Below, piece after piece: positions 9,501-18,782 of a stretch of 46,989 nt of DNA; positions within the stretch are counted from its first letter, which is position 1, and each line of letters begins with the position of its first letter. Below the pieces are notes generated by a model that was not told the origin of the DNA, did not search any database, and was given only the letters and a program-made list of their open reading frames with translations. A program made the position numbers and the translations under genes. The stretch comes from Phycisphaeraceae bacterium (GTDB lineage: Bacteria > Planctomycetota > Phycisphaerae > Phycisphaerales > Phycisphaeraceae), in NCBI GenBank assembly GCA_028284155.1, contig JANQSF010000051.1, positions 1 through 46,989 on the forward strand. The letters run 5' to 3'.

Positions 9501-9890
9501 ATGGCCCATAGTGACGTACCCAAACCCACGTCTGCCGAGTTGGCGATCCTGCAGGTCTTGTGGGACCGCGGCCCCAGCACGGTGCGCGACGTGCACGGCG
9601 TGCTCAACGACGACAAGCCCACCGGCTACACGACCGTTCTGAAACTGATGCAGATCATGTTGGAGAAGGGGCTGCTCGAGCGCGACGACTCGCGCAGGCA
9701 GCATGTCTACACGCCAAGCGTCGCGGCCGACCGGACGCAGCGGCAACTCATCGGCGACCTGATCGACCGCGCGTTTTCCGGCTCGGCCCAGAAACTGGTC
9801 ATGCAGGCGCTTTCAGCCAAACGGATCTCGCGGGAAGAGCTGGACGAAATCCGCGCGCTGTTGGACGACATCGAGAGGCAATCGTCATGA
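9501..9890 (+). CDS. blaI: BlaI/MecI-family transcriptional repressor
   Basis: A 129-aa winged-helix repressor of the BlaI/MecI/CopY family. Typical features are the N-terminal PTSAELAILQVLWDRGPSTV segment, the recognition region with GYTTVLKLMQIMLEKGLLER, and a C-terminal dimerisation helix region rich in Leu and Glu (ISREELDEIRALLDDIE). ATG at 9501 is preferred over an in-frame GTG at 9492 because the GCGAGG site lies eight bases before it. The gene overlaps the M56-peptidase sensor by ATGA, the classic co-repressor/sensor arrangement in which a membrane protease relieves repression. No beta-lactamase gene is near, so the regulated genes are probably the operon itself and distant targets. 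Confidence 0.9.
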   Translation: MAHSDVPKPTSAELAILQVLWDRGPSTVRDVHGVLNDDKPTGYTTVLKLMQIMLEKGLLERDDSRRQHVYTPSVAADRTQRQLIGDLIDRAFSGSAQKLVMQALSAKRISREELDEIRALLDDIERQSS

Positions 9891-12800
9891 ACGACATGCT
9901 TGAAACGCTGCAACACCCGATCGTGCACCGCGTGGGCTGGAGCCTGGTGCACCTGCTCTGGCAAGGCTCCGTGTTGGCCTGCGTCTTGTGGGTTGTTCTG
10001 TGGCTCATGCGCCGACGGTCGCCGAACGCGCGGTACCTGTGCTCAGCCTGCGCGTTGGCCACGCTGCCGGTCATGTTGGCTGTGACGTTCGCGCTGACGC
10101 CGGCGAAGCACGCGTCGGCTGAATCGCAGGCCGATGAAGCTCCGCCAGTCGCGTTGATCGATCGTCAAACACCGGCGCCGGTTACGGCGGTCGAAGGGGC
10201 AGATGCAAAAGGATCGCGACACAGCCCACCCGCGGTCGCCACGCCGACAATACCGTTGGCTGACGACGTTCGCGCTGATCAACCTGCATCTCCTGCGCCG
10301 TCGTCCGACATCGACACGGCGCGAGGGGCGTCCCCAACCATCGCGACACAAGACCCCGCGCACACCGTTGCAACAACCTGGCAGGACCAGGCATTCGCCA
10401 CGCAAGCCATGCCCTGGGTTGTCGCCGTCTGGTTCGTCGGCGTTTTTGTCTTGTCATGCAGGCACGTCGGCGGATTGATCGCGTCACGCCGATTGCGCGT
10501 CCGCGGGGTCTCGGCCGTCGCGTCGCCGATCGCTAACTCACTGGACGACCTGCGTTGCCGCCTCGGCGTCGGTCGGTCGGTCTCGGCCCTGTCGTCGCCG
10601 CACGTGCACGGGCCGTCGCTGGTCGGGACGTTGAAGCCGGCCATCCTGCTGCCCGGTTGCGTGCTGACGGGCATGACGACGACGCAGTTGGAAGCCGTCC
10701 TCGCGCACGAGCTGGCGCACGTCCGTCGGCACGACTACCTGGTCAACCTGTTGCAGGCCGTGGTCGAAACGCTGCTGTTCTTCCATCCGGCGACGTGGTG
10801 GATCTCGCGGCAGATGCGCATCGAACGCGAGCACTGCTGCGATGACCTTGCGGTGTCGGTGACCGGCGATCGGGTCGCGTACGCACGCGCCTTGGCTCGT
10901 CTGGGCGAGTTGCTCGACGATCAGCCGACCAGATCGGACGCGCTGGTGGTCGCCGCATCGGGTGCGTCGCTGCTCGACCGTGTGAGCCGCGTGGTCGGTC
11001 TAAAGCGTCGTCGGCCGACGCGCGCATACCTGGCGTCGGCCGGTGCGACGGGGCTGGTGGGTCTGACCGCCCTCGCGTCAGTAGCGCTGCTGCTCCTGTC
11101 GGGCGCGCTCGCCCCGACACCGAGTGCGCATGCCGACGACGTAACACCCGCTACCGAGACCAATCGCGTACCACTCGCGGAGTCGAACTCGCCCAGTCAG
11201 CCGGCTGCCGCGGATTCGCAAGACTCTTCCACACCTGCGTCGTCGCCCGATGTGCCCGCGGTGCCATTGGTCGTGCCGCCCATCGACCTGGGTTTGCAAA
11301 ACGTTCGACTTGAAACACACCCCATTGACAACACGCCGGCTGAACTGCTGCCGGTCGGGCTGTATTCCGTCAACGAGCAGTTGTCGGTGAAGAATATTTA
11401 TCACCGGCGGCGCGACGGCAAGATCCCGGCCGGTTCCTATCAGGTCGTCGGCCGACTGCCGGGCGCGTTCTATCGGGGTGACGGTCTGCGCGTCGTCGCG
11501 TTTGAGCGGCAAGGGCGCGCGATCACGATCGATGTCCAGTACAACCGCAACGCGCGGTCGCATCGCGAGTTGCCGCCGCGCGAAGCGGTCTATTTTATCG
11601 CCGATCTGCAAGGCCCAGCGCAGCGTGGCGCGAAGCGGGTTCAAGTTCGGCTCGACGACGACCTGACGGGATTCGAGCAGGTACTCGCGTGCGAGGTTCC
11701 GTCCGTCAACCCCGAACTCGACGACGCGATCAACGTGCTGGCCAGGGCGGCGATCAAGGCCAAGGCCGGCCCGACCAAGTTGACCTTCCACAGCGGCCAG
11801 ACGCCGACCGGTTTGGACCTGTCGCCGGTGTTGGAACTATCGGGCCAGACAAACGACTGGCGACAGTTCCCCACGGACAACCGCAACTTCCGTTCGACCG
11901 TCGACGCGCTGGTCAAGGCGCGCAAGGTCTGGGTCTTGTGCGCGGCGATCGAACACCGCAACGTCGACGCGGGCATCCTGGCCATCAAGGGTCTCGAGAA
12001 GCTGGCCGACCCCGCGAGTGTGCCCGTCCTGTTGGCGGCGGCGAAGGTGAACCACTACGGCGTGTCAGGCAGCGAGAACGCGACGCTTCACATGATCTTC
12101 CGAACGAGTCTGAAACGGGCTTTGCAAAAGATCACCAGGCTGGAACTGACGCCCAAGGGCCTGCGGATGACACTCCACGAGCAGGGCAAACCGCCGCGCG
12201 TCGTGAAGTCGGAAAACCCCGGCGACCGGGCGATGTTCGCCGAGGAGGTCGATTTCGCGAAGGTCGAAGCGTGGATTAGGCTACACCTGCTCGACGAGGT
12301 CGCGGCCGCGACGCCCAGCACCCCCGGCGCGCGGATTCTCAAACAGGTCACGCAACCTTCAGATCGGGGCAAGTTGCACGACGCGCACCAGAAGCTGCAC
12401 GGCAACCCGCGCGCGACGATCAACGACGAGTTGTTACACGTCCCGCCCGTCGATGAAATCGCCAAGTACACCGACTACGACGCCTGGTTCAACACGATCA
12501 AGAAACGCGGCAAGGTCACCGTCGCCGCGGACAAGAATCAGTGGGTCATGTTCCGATCGACCCAGGTCAATGACAACGACCGGATGTGGATCGACCGGAT
12601 CGAACGCCGGGGCGACACGTTTACGATTCACATGACGCGCGCGATCTGGCGGGGTGTGTACACGCGCAACGTAACGTTTCACGAGTTGTTTGGCGTCAAC
12701 CTCGGCAAGCTGCCCGCCGGCCGGTACAAGGCGGTCTGGGTTATCACGCCCGCCGCGTACAAGGACCCTGACGCGCGCGGGTATCCCAAGCAACTGCTCG

Positions 12801-14512
12801 ATGAAAAGCGGTTTCGGAAGGGCGAGTCGTTGAAGACCACGCTGACGGTCGACTGGACCGTACCGCCTGCGAAGGGCGCGGTTGACAAGTCACCCGACGC
12901 ACCGAAGCAGGACAAACCAAAGGACAAGCCCTCGGGCCTGTTCGATCGGGGCACGGCGAGACCCGCCCCGGTAGCGCCCGCCCGAGCCGCGGCCGCTCTT
13001 CCACCGGTCGAGGACCAGAAGACCGTGTCCATCCGCGTGGTCGATGGCGACAGCGGTCGGCCGATCCCCGGGGCGACGTTTCACTACGACGCGAAAGCGA
13101 GTCAGACCCGGCTGAACCTTGGTGACAAGCCCTTCGACGCGCGGCTCGTGTCCGACGCACAAGGCGAGGTTGCATTGCCAAGAAACGCGGCCGAATTCCT
13201 CCAGTTTCGCGTCACCCATCCTGATTATCTGAGGTCGCGGTTTGCGCAACCGACCATAGTCATCGCCGGCATTGGCATGCTCGCCAAAGCGCCTTGGCCA
13301 TACGGCGAAGTGGATGGACAAAAGGTCATCCGACTATGGAAGGGCGAGTCGCTGACGGGTCGCATCCGATTCAAGGATGGCACTCCCGTGGCCGACTACA
13401 TGGTTCGCATCTCCGCGTCGGTCACCGACAGCGACTGGTTCCACAAGACGGGCGAGAGCATCTGGAGCGGCGAGGGGCCGAACCGATGGCAGACTTTCGC
13501 AGTGACGGACGCGGCCGGCCGGTTTGCCATCGCCGTCCCGCCGCGAGCCATGCGCCGCGAGTTTCAGATCCACAGTGTGTCGCAGCGCGCCGCCCCGTTC
13601 CTGCGTGAGTTGAAGGGGAACGAGATCGGCGACATTGACATTGAGCGAGGCGTCATCGTCCGTGGTGTCATGCGCGACGCGGAAGGCAAGCCGATCCGGC
13701 GGACGCTGGTCAATCTCAAGTCGGAAGCCGAACGCAGCCAACATCCCGAATTGTCCGTCGTGCTCAACCGCCAGACCTATACCGACGACGCCGGCCGATT
13801 CGAGTTGCCGCCCGCGGCGGCGGGGCCGCACATCTTGCGTCCACTACATTGTCTACCTCGGCGTCTGACACTTGATGACAGACAGCGAGTCGTTGAAGTT
13901 TCGGCAAGCCCGACGCCGCACACGACACTGACGTTCGACGTGAATGACACACGCAGCGGTAGCCCCGGTATCAACAACGTCTCCTTGCGCGGGCTGATCC
14001 ATCCGGAGGGTGGCGGCGCACCGATCCCGTACGTCACGACCGCCTATGTGGACAAGGCGCAGAAAGAACTCAAGCTTTACGTCCCCACCGCATTGCGCGA
14101 CGCCCAGCTTGTCGCGCGCAACTTCCTCAACCATGTCGTGCATACGACGGACGCTCAAGGCCAAGCCAGGCCGGCCGGCGGCATCGACGATCGCATCGAC
14201 GTCCCCGATCTGAACAACCCGCCTCGGCTGAAGTTCTGGTTACAGCCCGGCGCGCCGTTGCACGTCAAGGTGCGTCACGCTGACGACTCGACGCCGGATA
14301 ACCTCGTCGTCGAAGGCGTGGCTGACGGCATGTTCGGCCCGCGCAAGCTGCGCCCCTTCACGCCCGACCGCGGCACGTGGACCAGCCCCGGGCTGTACCC
14401 CGGCGAGCGCGTGTCGGTAACGATTCGGTATGGCCAAGACCAGACCGTCCAAAGCCAGTCCAAGCCGATCCGGCCGGGCAGGGCCAACGTCGTCACCGTC
14501 AAACTGCCGTAG
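9887..14512 (+). CDS. BlaR1/MecR1-like M56 metallopeptidase sensor with very large C-terminal region
   Basis: A 1541-aa protein starting at the ATG that overlaps the repressor stop. The first 450 residues are a BlaR1-type membrane zinc protease: early helices (GWSLVHLLWQGSVLACVL), the HELAHVRRHDYL motif (about residue 274) and the downstream EREHCCDDLAV element (about 313) typical of peptidase family M56. After a last membrane segment (about 385-410) there is no penicillin-binding transpeptidase-like sensor domain. Instead about 1100 residues follow, with a HEAT-like stretch (about 680-725), a linker rich in Lys/Pro/Asp, and at least two carboxypeptidase-regulatory-like beta-sandwich units (VSIRVVDGDSGRPIPGATF near 1046; GVIVRGVMRDAEGKPIRR near 1255). 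It probably senses an extracytoplasmic ligand and cleaves or inactivates the adjacent repressor. The ligand is unknown. Confidence 0.85.
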   Translation: MNDMLETLQHPIVHRVGWSLVHLLWQGSVLACVLWVVLWLMRRRSPNARYLCSACALATLPVMLAVTFALTPAKHASAESQADEAPPVALIDRQTPAPVTAVEGADAKGSRHSPPAVATPTIPLADDVRADQPASPAPSSDIDTARGASPTIATQDPAHTVATTWQDQAFATQAMPWVVAVWFVGVFVLSCRHVGGLIASRRLRVRGVSAVASPIANSLDDLRCRLGVGRSVSALSSPHVHGPSLVGTLKPAILLPGCVLTGMTTTQLEAVLAHELAHVRRHDYLVNLLQAVVETLLFFHPATWWISRQMRIEREHCCDDLAVSVTGDRVAYARALARLGELLDDQPTRSDALVVAASGASLLDRVSRVVGLKRRRPTRAYLASAGATGLVGLTALASVALLLLSGALAPTPSAHADDVTPATETNRVPLAESNSPSQPAAADSQDSSTPASSPDVPAVPLVVPPIDLGLQNVRLETHPIDNTPAELLPVGLYSVNEQLSVKNIYHRRRDGKIPAGSYQVVGRLPGAFYRGDGLRVVAFERQGRAITIDVQYNRNARSHRELPPREAVYFIADLQGPAQRGAKRVQVRLDDDLTGFEQVLACEVPSVNPELDDAINVLARAAIKAKAGPTKLTFHSGQTPTGLDLSPVLELSGQTNDWRQFPTDNRNFRSTVDALVKARKVWVLCAAIEHRNVDAGILAIKGLEKLADPASVPVLLAAAKVNHYGVSGSENATLHMIFRTSLKRALQKITRLELTPKGLRMTLHEQGKPPRVVKSENPGDRAMFAEEVDFAKVEAWIRLHLLDEVAAATPSTPGARILKQVTQPSDRGKLHDAHQKLHGNPRATINDELLHVPPVDEIAKYTDYDAWFNTIKKRGKVTVAADKNQWVMFRSTQVNDNDRMWIDRIERRGDTFTIHMTRAIWRGVYTRNVTFHELFGVNLGKLPAGRYKAVWVITPAAYKDPDARGYPKQLLDEKRFRKGESLKTTLTVDWTVPPAKGAVDKSPDAPKQDKPKDKPSGLFDRGTARPAPVAPARAAAALPPVEDQKTVSIRVVDGDSGRPIPGATFHYDAKASQTRLNLGDKPFDARLVSDAQGEVALPRNAAEFLQFRVTHPDYLRSRFAQPTIVIAGIGMLAKAPWPYGEVDGQKVIRLWKGESLTGRIRFKDGTPVADYMVRISASVTDSDWFHKTGESIWSGEGPNRWQTFAVTDAAGRFAIAVPPRAMRREFQIHSVSQRAAPFLRELKGNEIGDIDIERGVIVRGVMRDAEGKPIRRTLVNLKSEAERSQHPELSVVLNRQTYTDDAGRFELPPAAAGPHILRPLHCLPRRLTLDDRQRVVEVSASPTPHTTLTFDVNDTRSGSPGINNVSLRGLIHPEGGGAPIPYVTTAYVDKAQKELKLYVPTALRDAQLVARNFLNHVVHTTDAQGQARPAGGIDDRIDVPDLNNPPRLKFWLQPGAPLHVKVRHADDSTPDNLVVEGVADGMFGPRKLRPFTPDRGTWTSPGLYPGERVSVTIRYGQDQTVQSQSKPIRPGRANVVTVKLP

Positions 14513-14836
14513 TAAAGGCCCCGTCCGACAAGGCGATTTGGTGCCGACGCAGGGTGGGCACTGTTCGCCTTGGTCGTAGCACACTGCGAAGAACGGTTCA
14601 GCGCGTGCCACTGGTGGCTTGTCCGCCAGTGTTGTAGCCGAACGCCGATAGCACAGGCGGACAAGCCGTCAGTAGCACTCGACTCGGTGAGACACCTCGG
14701 TCGGCTCTGCTTTAGACCCATCTCATGCTCATAGGGGCACGCGACGCGCATCGCGGTCATATCGATGTGTTACGCTATCCGCATCGTTCATTGCCGTGAT
14801 CGACCTGTATCCAGGTCTTGACTGAAAGGTATTGCT
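14513..14836. other. Intergenic region with an imperfect hairpin repeat
   Basis: There is no gene here. It contains a single arm-like match to the GGGTGGGCACTG repeat (about 14548-14560) and the 74-bp inverted repeat at 14605-14678. The sulfatase ribosome-binding site lies at the right edge. Confidence 0.6.
14605..14678. repeat. 74-bp inverted-repeat hairpin
   Basis: The left arm GTGCCACTGGTGGCTTGTCCGCC (given as GTGCCACTGG then TGGCTTGTCCGCC) pairs with the right arm at 14656-14678, matching 20 of 23 positions, around a 28-base loop. It is a REP-like palindromic repeat between convergently unrelated genes and may also stop transcription from the BlaR1 gene. Confidence 0.6.
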
Positions 14837-16294
14837 ATGCGTTCCTGCTCCCTTCGCGTGTCGGTGCTGATGTTGTCGCTCGCTGTGCTTTCGTTCGCCG
14901 GCGTGTCACGCGCACAGGCGGCGGACAGACCGCTGAACGTCGTGCTCATCCTCGTGGACGACATGGGCTGGATGGACCTGGGTTGCCAGGGCAGCACGTA
15001 TTACGAGACGCCGAACATCGATCGGCTTGCGGCGACGGGCATGCGATTTACCAATGGGTACGCGGCGTGCGCCGTTTGTTCGCCGACGCGCGCGGCGGTG
15101 ATGACCGGCCGATACCCCGCGCGGACGGGCGTGACCGATTGGATCCGCGCTCGTTTCCAGCGGGGCGGCAAGAATCCGACGGTGAATCCGACGGAGTACG
15201 TCGGCAGCGCGAACCGCAAACTGCTTTGCCCGCCTAACCCGTTCTGGATGGAGCACCGCGAGCAAACGATCGCCGAGGCGCTCAAGCCGGCCGGCTACGT
15301 ATCGATGCACATCGGCAAGTGGCACCTGGGCGACCCGCCGCACTTCCCGCAGCACCAGGGCTTCGACTACAACTTCGCCGGATGCGACCTGGGCCAACCG
15401 CCGTCGTACCACGCGCCGTACGCGGTCAAGCGTTACGACTTCGACCCGCCGGTCAAGGCGTTGACACCCGGCGAATACCTGACCGACCGCGAAGGGATCG
15501 AGGCGGCACGGTTCATCAAGGCGAACAAGGACAAGCCGTTCTTCCTTTACATGGCCAACTACGCGGTGCACACGCCGATCCAGGCGCGCCAAGACCTTGT
15601 CGATCATTACCGCAACAAACCGAACGAGTCGAAGCAGAAGAATGCGGCCTACGCGGCGATGGTACACAGCGTCGATCAGGCCACGAAGCGTATCGTCGAG
15701 GCGCTCAATGAGGCGGGTGTGGCCGAACGCACGGTCATTATCTTCACGTCGGACAACGGCGGTCTTGACCGCAACGGCAGCCCGACGGAAAACGCGCCGC
15801 TGCGCAGCGGCAAAGGCTACGCGTACGAGGGCGGCATCCGGGTGCCAGTCATCATCAATTGGCCTGGCGTCGTGAAGGGCGGATCGGTTTCGCACGAGCC
15901 GGTGACCAGTGTTGACTATCTGCCGACCATTCTTGCGCTGGCCGGTGTCAAACACCAAGGCCCGAAGATCGACGGTGTCTCGCTCGTCCCGCACCTGCGG
16001 TCCAGTGGTAAGCAACCGATCGGTCGCGACGCCGTCTATTGGCACTTCCCGCACTACCGCCACGCGCCCGGCCCATACTCGATCATCCGCAAAGGCGATT
16101 ACAAACTCATCCGCTTCTGGGAAGGCCCGACATATGAGTTGTTCAATCTGAAGGACGATCTCGGTGAGACGACCAACCTCGCGTCACAGATGCCTGACCG
16201 CGTCCGCGAACTCGACGCGCAGTTGTTCGCGCACCTGAAGCAGGTCGGTGCGAAGTTGCCGAAAGCGAATCCCGGCTACAAGGGCAAGCGGTAG
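14837..16294 (+). CDS. Exported sulfatase (formylglycine-dependent, S1 family)
   Basis: A 485-aa sulfatase with a signal peptide (about residues 1-29). The maturation motif CSPTR (Cys81 to Arg85) is present, in which the Cys is converted to formylglycine, followed by AAVMTGRYPARTG. Metal-binding Asp41 and Asp42 lie in LVDDMGW, GKWHLG is near residue 159 and SDNGG near 304, all standard for family S1. Length matches arylsulfatases. Such enzymes remove sulfate esters from polysaccharides and are strongly expanded in marine planctomycetes. The start ATG follows a GAAAGG site by eight bases. The exact sulfated substrate cannot be deduced, and no polysaccharide lyase or glycosidase gene is adjacent. 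Confidence 0.93.
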   Translation: MRSCSLRVSVLMLSLAVLSFAGVSRAQAADRPLNVVLILVDDMGWMDLGCQGSTYYETPNIDRLAATGMRFTNGYAACAVCSPTRAAVMTGRYPARTGVTDWIRARFQRGGKNPTVNPTEYVGSANRKLLCPPNPFWMEHREQTIAEALKPAGYVSMHIGKWHLGDPPHFPQHQGFDYNFAGCDLGQPPSYHAPYAVKRYDFDPPVKALTPGEYLTDREGIEAARFIKANKDKPFFLYMANYAVHTPIQARQDLVDHYRNKPNESKQKNAAYAAMVHSVDQATKRIVEALNEAGVAERTVIIFTSDNGGLDRNGSPTENAPLRSGKGYAYEGGIRVPVIINWPGVVKGGSVSHEPVTSVDYLPTILALAGVKHQGPKIDGVSLVPHLRSSGKQPIGRDAVYWHFPHYRHAPGPYSIIRKGDYKLIRFWEGPTYELFNLKDDLGETTNLASQMPDRVRELDAQLFAHLKQVGAKLPKANPGYKGKR

Positions 16295-16329
16295 GGGGCC
16301 GTCTTGCGTGTGCGTTGCGCACAAAAAAA

Positions 16330-16351
16330 GCGGCGACCCGAAGGTCGCCGC
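16330..16351 (-). terminator. Rho-independent terminator of flagellin gene 1
   Basis: GCGGCGACC, loop CGAA, GGTCGCCGC gives a perfect 9-bp stem. On the minus strand it is followed by a run of seven T. It sits about 100 bases past the flagellin stop. A second GC-only hairpin (CCGGCCCG GGA CGGGCCGG, 16419-16437) lies directly after the stop without a T-run. Confidence 0.85.
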
Positions 16352-16450
16352 CCGCATCAGTGATCGGATCCCCGCTTGCGCGGGTCCGCGTGAGACGATG
16401 CTGAATGTCCTGTTCTGTCCGGCCCGGGACGGGCCGGCTATTTACGTTGA

Positions 16451-17950
16451 TTACCCGAGCAGTCCGAGCACGGATTGCGGCTGCTGGTTGGCGAGGGCCA
16501 ACACGTTTGTCGCGGCGTTGACCAGGATCTGCGACCGGGTGAGGTTCGCCGTCTCGGAGGCGAAGTCGGTGTCGCGGATCACGCTCTCGGCGGCGCTGGT
16601 GTTCTCGAGGGCGACGCCGAGCGACCGGATGGTGGCGCCGATGACGTTCGACTGGAACGCTCCGAGTCGACCGCGAAGCGTCGAGACCTGGCTGATCGCG
16701 TTGTTGACGATCTTCTGCGCGTTCTCGATGTTGCCGTCGACGACGTTCGCCGAGGCGCCGTTGCCCAGGTCGTCCAGGAAGCCGTCGGTCACCGTGCCCA
16801 GGTTGCGCGTCGCGACGTTGCTGATGCCGATCGACACCTGGTTGCTGATGTCCACGTTCGGGCCGAGATTGAACTTCGCGCCGCCGCCGGTGATCGTGAA
16901 GGCGGTGATCGCCGCCGCGGATTGGGCGCCGGCCGTGGTCAGCTCGACCTCGAGGTCGAGGAAGTCGGTGTTGATCTGCGCGACCTTGCCGTCGCTGGTG
17001 GCGGCAATGCCGTTGATGATCGCGTTGACGTCCTGGCCTTCGTCACGGATGGCGTTGGTGACAGCCGAGTAGGCGGTCGCGCCAGCCGTGCGGGCGACGT
17101 CTTCGTCGTTTGAGCTGAGGGCGTGAATCGCGCCGGCCTGGCCGCCATCGTTGGCGATGTCGACCGAGACGAACTGCCGCGAGCCGAAACCCGTGCTCTT
17201 GAGCACGATGCCCGTGCCGCTGGTCGCGGCGCTGACACCGGTCACGCTCGTGAAGGTGTTCACGGCGCTGACGACACTGGCGAGTGTTGTGCCCGACGCG
17301 AAGCTGAATTCACGTGAGCCCAGCGTACCGGCCACCTCAAAGGTGAACGAACTGGTGGCGGCCGTCAGGTCAAGTGCGGCGGCGCCGGCCGACAGGAACA
17401 GACCCGCGTGCTGAGCGGAGGCGGTGACCAGCACGTTCACCGTGCGGCTGTCGCCCGTCTCGAGCTTGGCGGCGTTGATCTGGAAGTCGGCGATGGTCGT
17501 GGCCTGACCGCTGATCGTGAAGTCGTACGTGCCGTTGAGCAACTTAATGCCCTGGAAGCTCGTCGACGACGAGATGCGGTCGATCGTTTGCAGGATCGAA
17601 TCGATCTGCAACTGATTGGCCTCTTTTTCTGCCTGGCTAAGCCCGGCGTCGTTGGCGGATTCGCCGACGAGACCTTGCAGCTCGATCAGCAGCGAGTTGA
17701 TCTCCTGAAGGCCGCCTTCGGCGATGTTAATCACCTGGTCGGCGCGTTCGGCGTTGCCGATCGCGGCGGTGAGGGCGGCCTCTTCGGAGCGCAGGTTCTC
17801 GCTGGCGATCAATCCGGCGGGGTCGTCCGCGCCGCGGTTGATGCCGAGGCCTGTGCTCAGGCGCTCCAGTGACTTGGTCAGGTCACTGTTCTGTTGGCCC
17901 AGGATGCGCTGGGCAATCAAGGAACTGACGTTGGTGTTGATGCGACTCAT
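16451..17950 (-). CDS. fliC: Flagellin 1
   Basis: A 499-aa flagellin. The N-terminal D0/D1 helices are clear (MSRINTNVSSLIAQRILGQQ, then SLERLSTGLGINRGADDPAG and NAERADQVINIAEGGLQEIN), as is the C-terminal D0/D1 (TRSQILVNAATNVLALANQQ, ending QPQSVLGLLG). The central D2/D3 region (about residues 150-390) carries FTFEVAGTLGSREFSFASG and a flagellin hook-IN-like segment (TSVTGVSAATSGTGIVLKS). It forms the filament outside the cell. The ATG follows GGAGG by ten bases. It is monocistronic, since a terminator lies downstream and a second flagellin with its own terminator lies upstream. The Asn/Gly-rich central domain may be surface-exposed and variable. Confidence 0.95.
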   Translation of the reverse strand: MSRINTNVSSLIAQRILGQQNSDLTKSLERLSTGLGINRGADDPAGLIASENLRSEEAALTAAIGNAERADQVINIAEGGLQEINSLLIELQGLVGESANDAGLSQAEKEANQLQIDSILQTIDRISSSTSFQGIKLLNGTYDFTISGQATTIADFQINAAKLETGDSRTVNVLVTASAQHAGLFLSAGAAALDLTAATSSFTFEVAGTLGSREFSFASGTTLASVVSAVNTFTSVTGVSAATSGTGIVLKSTGFGSRQFVSVDIANDGGQAGAIHALSSNDEDVARTAGATAYSAVTNAIRDEGQDVNAIINGIAATSDGKVAQINTDFLDLEVELTTAGAQSAAAITAFTITGGGAKFNLGPNVDISNQVSIGISNVATRNLGTVTDGFLDDLGNGASANVVDGNIENAQKIVNNAISQVSTLRGRLGAFQSNVIGATIRSLGVALENTSAAESVIRDTDFASETANLTRSQILVNAATNVLALANQQPQSVLGLLG

Positions 17951-18479
17951 GACTGGGGGTCCTCCGTGAACCAGTTACGATGATTCACGCCTTGGGGGGT
18001 CGGGCGTCCTGCCACCGATGCGGTCTTCCGATCCGATCCGATCAGACAACGCGGTATATCTTCAACAAGGCCCCGTCGCGGTCCGTCGCTCCGAGTCGCA
18101 CGGTCGGGCCTTGTCAATCTCACCGACGCAGTCTGTTGGTCGGAAGTTGACTCGGCTTGGCCGCAGTCAAATCGGGCGAGTTCTTTATCGGACAACGACA
18201 TAACAATCCGTCTGGGGGTAGGGGCGCTTGCCCTGTCTCGGTCTTGCCGCATGCATCGTCACGACCGCTACACGGCTTAAGGTCGTCACAACCGGTACAG
18301 ACGAAAAAGGCCAAAAACCCCCTACACACCGCGCAAACGGCGATGTGAATCGCAGGTCAATTCAGACGTGTCCGGATAACGCGCGATCACAGCGTTCGCG
18401 AAGGGGCGAAACAACACACGCACGCCATGGTCGAAGTGAAGTGATTGGATGACGATGCGGTCAGAGTAAGAACCTATAG

Positions 18480-18663
18480 AAGACGAAGCCCTCGCCGGAG
18501 CGGACCCGCACAAGCGCCGCAGTGGCTTGGCGCCGCGCTCGCCCGCGCCTTAGACGTGTGCGGAGCGAGAGGGGCTATCGTGGGCGCAACACGGTGATCG
18601 ACCGGCGCGATGTACGAGCCACTGCGGCGATTGAGCAGGCCCGCCCGGCGAGGGCGCTGCACT
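18480..18663 (+). repeat. MITE-like element, short internal-deletion copy 2
   Basis: The left end CCCTCGCCGGAGCGGACC..CAAGCGCCGCAGTGGCTTGGCGC and the right end (complement CGCCCTCGCCGGGCGGGCCT, then GCTCAATCGCCGCAGTGGCTCG) match the ends of the two full copies. The inner CGCCCGCGCCTTAGACGTGTGCGG corresponds to CGCCCGCGCCCTTGGCGTGTGCGG in the 29-kb copy. About 180 bases of the middle are absent, which explains the length of about 184 bp. Confidence 0.65.
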
Positions 18664-18704
18664 CCACTCTTCATACAGTTCCCAGCCTGTCAGCGCATAA
18701 GAAA

Positions 18705-18730
18705 AGAGCGACCCGCGGACGGGTCGCTCT
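18705..18730 (-). terminator. Rho-independent terminator of flagellin gene 2
   Basis: AGAGCGACCCG, loop CGGA, CGGGTCGCTCT is a perfect 11-bp stem. On the minus strand it is followed by TTTTCTT. It lies about 50 bases after the flagellin 2 stop, so the two flagellin genes are transcribed separately. Confidence 0.88.
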
Positions 18731-18782
18731 ATCGTGTGATTGGATTATCGGTCAACGCGTCGCGCGTTGCCCTCGTTTCGAC

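Larger units (their letters stand above)
17951..18782. other. Flagellin intergenic region with short repeat derivative and terminator
   Basis: It holds the upstream region of flagellin 1, a shortened copy of the inverted-repeat element (18480-18663) and the terminator of flagellin 2 (18705-18730). On the minus strand TCCGATAA (complement of 18185-18192) resembles a sigma-28 -10 box (GCCGATAA), but no TAAA -35 box lies at the right distance, so it is only a weak promoter candidate. No gene is seen. Confidence 0.55.

Noticed and set aside
18185..18192. TTATCGGA as a sigma-28 promoter for flagellin 1
   Set aside because: Only the -10 box resembles GCCGATAA, the -35 TAAA is missing and the site lies more than 230 bases from the start codon.
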